A stretch of 64,000 nucleotides of DNA from Aegilops tauschii subsp. strangulata (taxonomy: Eukaryota; Streptophyta; Magnoliopsida; Poales; Poaceae). Under the pieces are notes generated by a model that saw nothing but the letters and a program-made list of their open reading frames with translations, did no database searches and was not told the origin of the DNA. Where the stretch lies: positions 566,658,880 through 566,722,879 of the forward strand of contig NC_053037.3 of assembly GCF_002575655.3 (NCBI RefSeq). The letters run 5' to 3'. Of the stretch, positions 42,903-53,614 are shown one piece after another (position 1 is the first letter of the stretch; each line of letters starts with the position of its first letter). The position numbers were made by a program, and so were the translations under genes.

Positions 42903-44398
42903 TGATACGTCTCCAACGTATCTATAATTTTTTACTGTTCCATGCTATATTATATTCTATTTTGGACATTAATGGGCTTTATTATACACTTTTATATTAT
43001 TTTTGGGACTGACCTATTAACCAGAGCCCAGCCCAGAATTGCTGTTTTTTGCCTATTTTTCAGAGTTTCACAGAAAAAGAATATCAAACGGAGTCTAAAC
43101 GGATTGGACCCTACGTCAAGACATCAACCAGGAGGGCACGAGGTAGGGGGCGCGCCTACCCCCCTGGGCGCGCCCTCCACCCTCATGGGCCCCACATTGC
43201 TCCACCGACGTACTTCTTCCTCCTATATATACCTACGTACCCCCAAACTACCAGATACAAAGCCAAAAACCTAATTCCACCGCCGCAACCTTCTGTACAC
43301 GTGAGATCCCATCTTGGGGCCTTTTCCAGAGCTCCGCCGGAGGGGGCATCGATCACGGAGCTCCGATAATGTGTGAGTAGTTTACCTCAGACCTTCGGGT
43401 CCGTAGTTATTAGCTAGATGGCTTCTTCTCTCTTTTTGGATCTCAATACAATGTTCTCCCCCTCTCTTGTGGAGATTTATTCGATGTAATCTTCTTTTGC
43501 GGTGTGTTTGTTGAGACCGATGAATTGTGGGTTTATGATCAAGTTTATCTATGAACAATATTTGAATCTTCTCTGCATTCTTTTATGTATGATTGGTTAT
43601 CTTTGCAAGTCTCTTCGAATCACAGTTTGGTTTGGCCTACTAGATTGATCTTTCTTGCAATGGGAGAAGTGCTTAGCTTTCGGTTCAATCTTGCGGTATC
43701 CTTTCCCAGTGACAGTAGGGGCAGCAAGGCACGTGTTGTATTGTTGCCATCGAGGATAACAAGATGGGGTTTATATCATATTGCATGAGTTTATCCCTAT
43801 ACATAATGTCATCTTCCTTAAAGCGTTACTCTGTTCTTATGAACTTAATACTAGATGCATGCTGGATAGCGGTCGATGTGTGGAGTAGTAGTAGTAGATG
43901 CAGGCAGGAGTTGGTCTACTTGTCTCGGACGTGATGCCTATATACATGATCATACCTAGATATTCTCATAACTATGCTCAATTTTGTCAATTGCTCAACA
44001 GTAATTTGTTCACCCACCGTAATACTTATGCTCTCGAGAGAAGCCTCTAGTGAAACCTATGGCCCCGGGTCTATTTTCCATCATATTAATCTTCCAACAC
44101 TTACCTATTTTTATTATTTTTTATTTTACTTTGCATCTTTATCATAAAAATACCAAAAATATTATCTTATCATATCTGTCAGATCTCACTCTCGTAAGTG
44201 ACCGTGAAGGGATTGACAACCCCTTTATTGCGTTGGTTGCGAGGATTTATTTGTTTGTGTAGGTGCGAGGGACTCGTGCGTGGTCTCCTACTGGATTGAT
44301 ACCTTGGTTCTCAAAAACTGAGGGAAATACTTACGCTACTTTGCTGCATCACCCTTTCCTCTTCAAGGGAAAACCAACGCGGTGCTCAAGAGGTAGCA
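42903..44398 (+). repeat. 5' LTR of the nested gypsy element
   Basis: Starts TGATACGTCTCCAACGTATC and ends AAGAGGTAGCA. TATATATA lies at about 43226-43233. It lacks a stretch of about 55 bp near 43107 that the 3' LTR has after AAACGGAATGAAACC. Confidence 0.9.
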
Positions 44399-44409
44399 AG
44401 AAGGATTTC

Positions 44410-44493
44410 TGGCGCCATCGGGGAGGCTTACGCAAAGTCAAGTCAAGATTTGGACTCCCGACAACGAGCCATTTCTGGCGCCGTTGCCGGGGA
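44410..44493 (+). other. Primer-binding site region, present twice
   Basis: TGGCGCCATCGGGGAGG at 44410 and TGGCGCCGTTGCCGGGGA at 44476, each preceded by ATTTC. The second is the canonical tRNA-Asp-type site but lies 78 bp from the LTR end. The first is adjacent to the LTR but diverged. Probably a local duplication of the LTR-proximal segment. Confidence 0.7.
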
Positions 44494-44681
44494 GTCTCTG
44501 CAAAAGTCAACATACCAAGTACCCATCACAAACCCTTATCTCCCGCATTACATTATTTGCCATTTGCCTCTCATTTTCCTCTCCCCCACTTCACCCTTGC
44601 CATTTTATTCGCCCTCTCTTTTCCGTTCGCCTCTTTTTCGCTTGCGTCTTGTTTGCTCGTGTGTTGGATTGCTTGCTTGTC

Positions 44682-46716
44682 ATGATGGCTCAAGATAATA
44701 CCAAATTGTGTGACTTTACCAATACCAACAACAATGATTACCTTAGCACTCCGATTGCTCCTCTTACCGATACTGAATCTTGTGAAATCAATGCTGCTCT
44801 GTTGAATCTTGTCATGAAAGATCAATTCGCCGGCCTTCCTAGTGAAGTCCGCTACCCATCTAAATAGCTTCGTTGATTTGTGTCATATGCAAAAGAAGAA
44901 AGATGTGGATAATGATATTGTTAAACTGAAGCTATTTCCTTTTTCACTTAGAGATCGTGCTAAAGCTTGGTTTTCATCATTCTCTAAAAATAGTATTGAT
45001 TCTTGGAATAAGTGCAAAGATGCTTTTATCTCTAAGTATTTTCCTCCCGCTAAGATCATCTCTCTTAGAAACGATATCGTGAATTTTAAGCAACTTGATC
45101 ATGAACATGTTGCACAAGCTTGGGAGAGGATAAAATTAATGATATGTAATTGCCCTACACATGGTTTGAATTTGTGGATGATTATACAAAAAAATTATGC
45201 CGGATTGAATTTTGCTTCTAGAAATCTTTTAGATTCGTCCGCGGGAGGCACTTTTATGGAAATCACTTTAGGAGAAGCTACTAAACTCCTAGATAATATT
45301 ATGGTTAATTATTCTCAATGGCACACTGAAAGATCTACTAATAAAAAAGTGCATGCGATAGAAGAAATTAATGTTTCTTCTGATCCTAATGATATGCCTT
45401 TGTCTACTTTGATTGAGAATAATAATGAATCTATGGATGTGAATTTTGTTGGTAGGAATAATTTTGGTAACAACGCGTATAGAGGAAACTTTAATCCTAG
45501 GCCTTATCCTAGTAATTCCTCTAATAATTATGGTAATTCCTACAACAATTCTTATGGGAACTTTAATAGGATGCCTTCTGAATTTGAGACTAGTGTTAAG
45601 GAGTTTATGAGTTCGCAAAAGAATTTCAATGCTTTGCTTGAAGAAAAAATGCTTAAAGTTGATGAATTGGCTAGGAATGTTGATAGAATTTCTCTTGATG
45701 TTGATTTTTTTAAAACTTAGATCTATTCCACCTAAACATGATATCAATGAGTCTCTCAAAGCCATGAGAATTTCCATTGATGAGTGCAATGAAAGAACCG
45801 CTAGGATGCGTGCTAAGAAAGATTGCTTTTATGAAAGCGTGTTCTTCTAATTCCTATGAAAATAAAGATGAAGATCTAAAAGTCATTGATGTGTCCCCAA
45901 TTAAATCTTTGTTTTGCAACATGAATCTTGATAATGATGGGACTGAATACGATCCACCTTTACCTAGAAGGCGTTCCAAAAATTCAGAGTTTTTAGATCT
46001 TGATGCAAAAGTTGGTAAAAGTGGGATTGAAGAGATCAAAACTTTAGATATTAATGAACCCACTATTTTGGATTTCAAGGAATTTAATTATGATAATTGC
46101 TCTTTGATAGATTGTATTTCATTGTTGCAATCCGTGCTAAATTCTCCACATGCTTATAGTCAACATAAAGCTTTTACTAAACATATCGTTGATGCTTTGA
46201 TGCAATCTTATGAAGAAAAACTTGAGTTGGAAGTTTCTATCCATAGAAAACTTTATGATGAGTGGGAACCTACTATTTAAATTAAAAATTAAAGATCATG
46301 AATGCTATGCTTTGTGTGATTTGGGTGCTAGTGTTTCCACAATCCCAAAAACTTTGTGCGATTTGCTAGGTTTCCGTGATTTTGATGATTGCTCTTTAAA
46401 CATGCACCTTGCGGATTCCACCATTAAGAAACCTATGGGAAGAATTAATGATGTTATTATTAATGCAAATAGGAATTATGTGCCCGTATATTTTATTGTT
46501 CTTGATATAGAATGCAATCCTTCATGTCCTGTTATCCTTGGTAGACCTTTCCTTAGAACGATTGGTGCAATTATTGATATGAAGGAAGGGAATATTAGAT
46601 GCCAATTTTCGTTAAGGAAATGCTTGGAACACTTCCCTAGAAAGAAAATAAAATTACCTTATGAATCTATCATGAGAGCCACTTATGGATTGCCTACCAA
46701 AGATGGCAATATCTAG
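44682..46716 (+). pseudogene. Gag-aspartic protease gene of the nested gypsy element, frameshifted
   Basis: ATG at 44682 (MMAQDNTKLC). A frameshift near 44845 is followed by the gag core (FPFSLRDRAKAWFSS, Retrotrans_gag family; 44870-45330), an Asn-rich linker, further frameshifts near 45715 and 46280, and a retropepsin-like domain with CDLGASVSTIP (active-site D) at about 46315 and VILGRPFL at about 46530. It stops at 46716. No RT, RNase H or integrase follows, so mobility would depend on another element in trans. Confidence 0.85.
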
Positions 46717-49149
46717 ATCTACCCTTGCTTTTATGCCTAGCTAGGGGCGTTAAACGATAGCGCTTTTTGGGAGGCAACCCAATTTTATTTTTAGTATTTT
46801 TTTGCTTTTTGCTTCTGTTTAGGAATAAATTTTTGATCTAGCCTCTGGTTATATGTGTTTTTATGTTTTAATTAGTGTTTGTGCCAAGTTTAACCTATAG
46901 GATCTTCTTGGATGATAGTTATTTGATCTTGCTGAAAATTGCAGAAACTTTCTATTCACAAAATTAATTGTTAAAAATCACCAGAACGTGATACAATATT
47001 GATTCCAGTTGCTTCTGATCAATAAACAAATTGTCTAGGTCGTCCTATTTTGGCTGAATTTTTGGAGTTCCAGAAGTTTGCGTTAGTTACAGATTACTAC
47101 AGACTGTTCTGTTTTTGACAGATTCTGTTTTTTGTGTGTTGTTTGCTTATTTTGATGAATCTATGGCTAGTAAAATAGTTTATAAACCATAGATAAGTTG
47201 GAATACAGTAGGTTTAACACCAATATAAATAAATAATGATTTCATTACAGTACCTTGAAGTGGTGTTTTGTTTTCTTTCGCTAACGGAGCTCACGAGATT
47301 TTCTGTTAAGTTTTGTGTTGTGAAGTTTTCAAAAAGATTTGATGGATTATGGAACAAGGAGTGGCAAGAGCCTAAGCTTGGGGATGCCCATGGCACCCCA
47401 AGATAATCTAAGGACACCAAAAATCCAAAGCTTGGGGATGCCCCGGAAGGCATCCCCTCTTTCGTCTACTTCCATCGGTAACTTTATTTGGAGCTATATT
47501 TTTATTCACCACATGATATGTGTTTTGCTTGGAGCGTCTTGTATTATTTGAGTATTTTATTTTTAGTTTACCACAATCATCTTTTCTGTACACACCTTTT
47601 GAGAGAGACACACTTGATTCGGAAATTATTAGAATACTCTATGTGCTTCACTTATATCTTCTGAGTTATATAGTTTTTGCTCTAGTGCTTCACTTATATT
47701 TTTATAGAGCATGGTGGTGATTTTGTTTTATTGAAACTATTGTTCTCTCATGCTTCACTTAGATTATTTTGAGTGTCCTACAAAACAGCATGGTAGTTTG
47801 CTTTGACAATGATAGGCATTCAAGATTATTAAAAAAAGAATTTTTTTTCTTATGAGTGTGTCGAATATTATGAGAAATTTGATACTAGATAATTGTTTTG
47901 AGATATAAAGTTGGTGATATTAGAGTCATGCTAGTTGAGTAGTTTTGAATTTGAGAAATACTTGTGTTAAAGTTTGTGATTCCCGTAGCATCCACGTATG
48001 GTGAACCGTTATGTGATGAAGTCGGAGCATGATTTATTTATTGATTGTCTTCCTTATGAGTGGCGGTCGGGGATGAGCGATGGTCTTTTCCTACCAATCT
48101 ATCCCCTAGGAGCATGCGCGTAATACTTTGCTTTGATAACTTGTAGATTTTTGCAATAAGTATATGAGTTCTTTATGACTAATGTTGAGTCCATGGATTA
48201 TACGCACTTTTCCTCCTTCCACCATTGCTAGCCTCTCTAATACCGCGTACGTTTCGCCGGTATCATACACCCATCATATACCTTCCTCAAAACAGCCACC
48301 ATACCTACCTATCATGGCATTTCCATAGCCATTCCGAGATATATTGCCATGCAACTCACCACCGTTTCGTTTATTATGACACGCTCCATCATTGTCATAT
48401 TGCTTCGCATGATCATGTAGTTGACATCGTATTTGTGGCAAATCCACCGTTCATAATTCTTTCATACATGTCACTCTTGATTCATTGCATATCCCGGTAC
48501 ACCGCCGGAGGCATTCACATAGAGTCATATTTTGTTCTAAGTATTGAGTTGTAATTTTTGAGTTCTAAGTAAATAAAAGTGTGATGATCATCATTTTTTA
48601 GAGCATTGTCCCAAGTGAGGAAAGGATGATGGAGACTATGATTCCCCCACAAGTCGGGATGAGACTCCGGACGAAAAAAAAGAGGCCATAAAAAAGAGAC
48701 AAGAAAAGGACCAAATAAAAAAATAAAAAAATGAGAGAAAAAGAGAGAAGGGACAATGTTACTATCCTTTTACCACACTTGTGCTCCAAAGTACCACCAT
48801 GATCTTCATGATAGAGAGTCTCCTACGATATCACTTTCATATACTAGTGGGAAATTTTCATTATAGAATTTGGCTTGCATAGTCCAATGATGGGCTTCCT
48901 CAAAATGCCCTAGGTCTTCGTGATCAAGCGAGTTGGATGCACACCCACTTAGTTTCTTTTGTTGAGCTTTCATACAATTATAGCTCTAGTGCATCCGTTG
49001 CATGGCAATCCCTACTCACTCACATTGATATCTATTAATGGGCATCTCCATAGCCCGTTGATACGCCTAGTTGATGTGAGACTATCTTCTCCATTTTTTG
49101 TCTTCTCCACAACCACCATTCTATTCCACATATAGTGCTATCTTCTCCC
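46717..49149 (+). other. Non-coding 3' internal region of the nested gypsy element
   Basis: Begins with the sequence GGGGCGTTAAACGATAGCGC and a TTGGGAGGCAACCCAA mini-hairpin (about 46768). It contains two larger stem-loops at 47377-47457 and continues AT-rich with no open frame of note. It ends abruptly at about 49149 where a deletion joins it to the interior of the 3' LTR, so no polypurine tract remains. Confidence 0.7.
47377..47457 (+). repeat. Pair of stem-loops with shared CTTGGGGATGCC arms
   Basis: Stem-loop 1 (47377-47402): CTTGGGG pairs with CCCCAAG and TGCC with GGCA, one bulged A. Stem-loop 2 (47434-47457): GGGGATGCC pairs perfectly with GGCATCCCC around a 6-nt loop. Both begin with AAGCTTGGGGATGCC. 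As RNA they would form adjacent hairpins in the 3' part of the genomic transcript. Confidence 0.75.
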
Positions 49150-50641
49150 ACAATTGCCATTTTTTCCCTATTTCAGAGTTTCGCAGAAAAAGAATATCAA
49201 ATGGAGTCTAAACGGAATGAAACCTTCGGGAACGTGATTTTCGGAACGAACGTGATCCAGAGGACTTGGACCCTACGTCAAGACATCAACCAGGAGGGCA
49301 CGAGGTAGGGGGGCACGCCTACGCCCTGGGCGCGCCCTCCACCCTCGTGGGCCCCATGTTGCTCCACCGTCATACTTCTTCCTCCTATATATACCTACGT
49401 ACCCCCAAACTACCAGATACGGAGCCAAAAACCTAATTCCACTGCTGCAACCTTCTGTACCCGTGAGATCCCATCTTGGGGCCTTTTCCGGAGCTCTGCC
49501 GGAGGGGCATCGATCACGGTGGGCTTCTACATCAACACCATAGCCTCTCCGATGATGTGTGAGTAGTTTACCTCAGACCTTCGGGTCCATAGTTATTAGC
49601 TAGATGGCTTCTTCTCTCTTTTTGGATCTCAATACAATGTTCTCCCCCTCTCTTGTGGAGATCTATCCGATGTAATCTTCTTTCGCGGTGTGTTTGTTGA
49701 GACCGATGAATTGTGGGTTTAAGATCAAGTTTATCTATGAACAATATTTGAATCTTCTCTGAATTCTTTTATGTATGATTGGTTATCTTTGCAAGTGTCT
49801 TCGAATTATCAGTTTGGTTTGGCCTACTAGATTGATCTTTCTTGCAATGGGAGAAGTGCTTAGCTTTGGGTTCAATCTTGCGGTGTCCTTTCCCAGTGAC
49901 AGTAGGGGCAGCAAGGTACGTATTGTATTGTTGCCATCGAGGATAACAAGATGGGGTTTATATCATATTGCACGAGTTTATCCCTCTACATGATGTCATC
50001 TTGCTTAAAGCGTTACTCTGTTCTTATGAACTTAATACTCTAGATGCATGCTGGATAGCACTAAGAAAGTTCTAACAAATTGACTATTTGTGTGATAAAT
50101 TCTTTGAGTTAACGTTGATGTGTGGAGTAATAGTAGTAGATGCAGGCAGGAGTCGGTCTACTTGTCTCGGACGTGATGCCTATATACATGATCATACCTA
50201 GATATTCTCATAACTATGCTCAATTCTGTCAATTGCTCAACAGTAATTTGTTCACCCACCGTAATACTTATGCTCTCGAGAGAAGCCTCTAGTGAAACCT
50301 ATGGCCCCGGGGTCTATTTTCCATCATATTAATCTTCCAACACTTAGCTATTTTTATTATCTTTTATTTTACTTTGCATCTTTATCATAAAAATACCCAA
50401 AATATTATCTTATCATATCTATCAGATCTCACTCCTGTAGGTGATCGTGAAGGGATTGACAACCCGTTTATTGCGTTGGTTGCGAGGATTTATTTGTTTG
50501 TGTAGGTGCGAGGGACTCGTGCGTGGTCTCCTACTGGATTGATACCTTGGTTCTCAAAAACTGAGAGAAATACTTACGCTACTTTGCTGCATCACCCTTT
50601 CCTCTTCAAGGGAAAACCAACGCAGTGCTCAAGAGGTAGCA
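49150..50641 (+). repeat. 3' LTR of the nested gypsy element, 5' end deleted
   Basis: Similarity to the 5' LTR begins at CAATTGCCATTTTTT, about 115 bp in, and ends AAGAGGTAGCA at 50641, followed by GGATG. It carries about 60 bp at 50059-50118 that replaces a short stretch of the 5' LTR, so each LTR has its own indels. Confidence 0.88.
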
Positions 50642-51165
50642 GGATGCTTTTCGAAGGTTGAGGTACACGATTTCCGGAGTTTTTCTTGGTTATGTGTTGA
50701 CGGATGGATACATCTGGATGTAGGGATTGTTAGTTTGGATGAGATATATTGCTTCCCCTGTATCCCCACCAGTTGCATAACCAGAAAGTTTCAGGAGTTT
50801 TTAGGTGGGAATTCAAGTAGCTCCTAGAATATCTTTCCGACAGATGCATGATATGGGATTGGGTAAATCTCTATCATATGTGTTTGTTCCGGGTTATTTT
50901 CCAAGCCAAATCCTTTGTTTTGCTTTCGAATTGTGGTATTTGAGTTGCTGCGATGTCAAGTGTTCATACCATACCTTCCCTAAGCGGTGTTCTCATATTT
51001 CTATGGGAGTGCTAATCCTTTTTGATCATCGAGATGGTCAGGCCAATTCTTTCCCAACCGGCGTGCTGGTCTTCAAGTGGATCCGATCGGTTCAACATTC
51101 GCAAGATCACCCCTCAGTTTTCTCAACGTTGTTCGTTTCATCTGTCCCCAAGTTGCCTTTGTTTT
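50642..51165 (+). other. Internal region of the second long-LTR element, right part
   Basis: Resumes with the right GGATG duplication and continues without a recognised domain until the copia LTR at 51166. A frame of 139 codons (50805-51224) crosses into that LTR and is not credible. Confidence 0.55.
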
Positions 51166-52562
51166 TGAAGGAAATATGCCCTAGAGGCAATAATAAAGTT
51201 ATTATTTATTTCCTTATTTCATGATAAATGTTTATTATTCATGCTAGAATTGTATTAACCGGAAACTTAGTACATGTGTGAATACATAGACAAACAGAGT
51301 GTCCCTAGTATGCCTCTACTTGACGAGCTTGTTGAATCAAAGATGGTTAAGTTTCCTAGCCATAGACATGAGTTCTCATTTGATTAACGGGATCACATCA
51401 TTAGAGAATGATGTGATTGACTTGACCCATTCCGTTAGCTTAGCACTTGATCGTTTAGTATATTGCTATTGCTTTCTTCATGACTTATACATGTTCCTAT
51501 GGCTATGAGATTATGCAACTCCCGAATACCGGAGGAACACTTTGTGTGCTACCAAACATCACAACGTAAATGGGTGATTATAAAGGTGCTCTACAGGTGT
51601 CTCCGATGGTACTTGTTGAGTTGGCATAGATCAAGATTAGGATTTGTCACTCTGCTTGTTGGAGAGGTATCTCTGGGCCCTCTCGGTAATGCACATCACT
51701 ATAAGCCTTGCAAGCAACGCAACTAATGAGTTAGTAGCGGGATGATGTATTACAGAACGAGTAAAGAGACTTGCCGTTAACGAGATTGAACTATGTATTG
51801 GGATACCGACGATCGAATCTCGGGCAAGTAACATACTGATGACAACGGGAACAACGTATGTTGTCATGCGGTTTGACCAATAAAGATCTTCGTAGAATAT
51901 GTAGGAGCCAATATGAGCATCCAGGTTCCGCTATTGTTTATTGACCGGAGACTTGTCTCGGTCATGTCTACATAGTTCTCGAACCCGTAGGCTCCGCACG
52001 CTTAACGTTCGGTGGCGATCGGTAATATGAGTTTATGTGTTTTGATGAACCGAAGGTAGTTCGGAGTACCGGATATGATCACGGACATGACGAGGAGTCT
52101 CGAAATGGTCGAGACATAAAGATCGATATATTGGATGACTAGGACTTCGGAGGTGTTCCGAGTAAGTTCAGACAAATATCGGAGTACCGGGGGGTTACCG
52201 GAACCCCCCGGGGAGTGTAATAGGTCTATTGGGCCTTAGTGGAGAAGAGGAGGGGCGGCCAGGGCAGGCCGCGCGCCCCCTCCCCCTCTAGTCCGAATTG
52301 GACAACGAAGGGGTGGGGCGGCGCCCCCCTTTTTCTTCCCCCTCTCTCCTCCTTCCTTCCCTCCCACTCCTACTCTTGGAAGGGGGGAATCCTACTCCCG
52401 GTGGGAGAAGGACTCCTCCAGGGCGCGCCATAGGAGGGACGGCCCTCCCCGCCTCCACTCCTTTATATACGGGGGAGGGGGCACCCCATAGACACACAAG
52501 TTGATCTGTTGATCTTTTAGTCGTGTGCGGTGCCCCCCTCCACCATAATCCACCTCGGTCAT
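51166..52562 (+). repeat. Copia LTR, plus strand, truncated by the large CACTA
   Basis: Starts TGAAGGAAATATGCCCTAG and follows the 5' LTR at 35322-37059 (opposite strand) through its TATA region (TTTATATACGG at about 52461) to CACCTCGGTCAT, where the CACTA terminus begins. The expected continuation (ATCTTAGCGG) is missing within the window. It represents a solo LTR or the 5' end of an element continuing beyond the CACTA. Confidence 0.85.
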
Positions 52563-52875
52563 CACTACTAATAAAAGGCCTACTAGTGGCGCACCAGTTT
52601 TGCCTACTAATGGCGCACTACTGGTGCGCCACTAGTACCACGCCACTAGTATTTTTTACTAATGGCGCACCACTGGTGCGCCATTAGTATCTGGTATACT
52701 AATGGCGCACCTGGCAGTGCGGCATTAGTACAGGCCACGGTGCGCCATTAGTATGCCTCCCAGGGGGCCATATATACCCATGTCCCTAATATGATGAATT
52801 TGCGGTGTGATGCGCCATTAGTATCCTTTGGCATACTAATGGTGCACGTTGGGGTGATGCGCCATTAGTATGTAT
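52563..52875. repeat. 3' subterminal repeats of the large CACTA (TGGCGCACC motif)
   Basis: About a dozen copies of AATGGCGCACC or GGTGCGCCATT in both orientations. The pair at 52658-52688 is a perfect palindrome, two 15-bp arms (ACTAATGGCGCACCA and its complement) around one base. These are the presumed binding sites of the element's DNA-binding protein. Confidence 0.85.
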
Positions 52876-53114
52876 ATTAGGGATTTTTTTTCTTTTCTGA
52901 TATTTGCACAGATTACAAAATACATTATTGGACAGAATATAGACAGCACCACACAGCAACAGCAGATTCATCAAATACAATAGAAGATTAGTCTCCGAAA
53001 ACAATTCATCATATTAGTCTCCGAATTCAAAAGACCGAACAAAGATAGAACATTACAAGTCTCGAGACCGTGAGTAGCGAGTTTGTCTTCACATTACAAG
53101 TCGATATCGATCAT
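52876..53114 (-). other. 3' untranslated region of the large CACTA
   Basis: AT-rich, no coding domain. It lies between the small ORF and the subterminal repeats. Confidence 0.4.
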
Positions 53115-53369
53115 CTAAACTACCATCACATAGAAGAGAGCTGCGGTCATCACAATGAGCATCATCGCGATGAAACTGGTCTTCATCTGGTTCCTCCAAC
53201 GCTCCCTCCTCTCTCCCGCTAGATAGCGCGCGTATCTAGATTCCGCCTCCGCCCTAGTGGTGTACCCTTTGTAACTGTTACCGCTGAAACGGTGAACCTG
53301 TCTCCGACACTCCTCCCAGTCGTCGTAGACTCCGGGAACCTTACCCTTGTACACGACATACGACGGCAT
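53115..53369 (-). CDS. RNase H1 N-terminal-domain protein with membrane tail (84 aa)
   Basis: ATG at 53369 to stop at 53115. Residues 3-50 (YVVYKGKVPGVYDDWEEC... GYTTRAEAESRYARYL) carry the pattern of the RNase H1 N-terminal domain, also known as the caulimovirus VI-type domain, a small fold that binds dsRNA and RNA-DNA hybrids: YVVxxGxxPGxYxxWxEC, a central FSG-x-x-YKG-Y and an A-E-A helix. There is no RNase H catalytic domain. Residues 51-63 are basic, and 64-84 (TSFIAMMLIVMTAALFYVMVV) are a hydrophobic C-terminal anchor. It lies between the second transposon gene and the 3' end. The frame is intact, unlike its neighbours. Confidence 0.65.
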   Translation of the reverse strand: MPSYVVYKGKVPGVYDDWEECRRQVHRFSGNSYKGYTTRAEAESRYARYLAGERRERWRNQMKTSFIAMMLIVMTAALFYVMVV

Positions 53370-53614
53370 CTCTATGCACTAGACAAACAACAGACAATAC
53401 ATACGCAATATATAAGTATGCAACAAAAGGATCGGAAGAGAAAAGCAAGACATTAATAGCATGATTCATGGTCCTACTAATAAATAGCATCAATTACATC
53501 TAAGTTGAACGACTGTCCGAACCAAAGAGACATACAAGTTCATTAAAGTTTAATTACAACATGAGCTAATCAATGTTTCAGAACTACACATAGCATCACT
53601 ACTTTCGACTCGAC

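Larger units (their letters stand above)
42903..50641 (+). mobile_element. Ty3/gypsy retrotransposon, Sabrina/WHAM-like, gag-protease only
   Basis: LTRs at 42903-44398 and about 49150-50641, both ending AAGAGGTAGCA. The 5-bp target duplication GGATG lies at 42898-42902 and 50642-50646. The internal region has a tRNA-Asp-type primer-binding site, a gag-protease gene with frameshifts, and 2.4 kb of non-coding sequence; RT and integrase are absent. The first roughly 110 bp of the 3' LTR and the adjoining internal end are deleted. The intact flanking duplication shows that a single insertion event bounds the whole block. Confidence 0.92.
38071..51165 (+). mobile_element. Second long-LTR retrotransposon, interrupted by a gypsy insertion
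   Basis: Begins TGTAACACCACGGATG at 38071. An LTR of about 4.35 kb ends at 42418 and is followed by a tRNA-Met-type primer-binding site. The internal region runs 42436-42902 and resumes at 50647 after the nested gypsy element (GGATG duplication). About 0.98 kb of internal sequence is present before a copia LTR cuts it at 51166. No gag or pol domain is visible in what remains. LTR sequence and termini differ from the long-LTR element at 12011-25569, so this is a separate family. Family not assigned. Confidence 0.75.

Noticed and set aside
48598..48789. Hydrophobic minus-strand ORF of 63 codons
   Set aside because: Arises from an A-rich purine stretch (AAAAAAGAG repeats) translated in antisense; no start context or conservation argument.
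53115..53369. Integrated caulimovirus, because of the caulimovirus VI-type domain
   Set aside because: The domain is shared with cellular RNase H1 proteins, and no other viral gene lies nearby; the context is a CACTA transposon.
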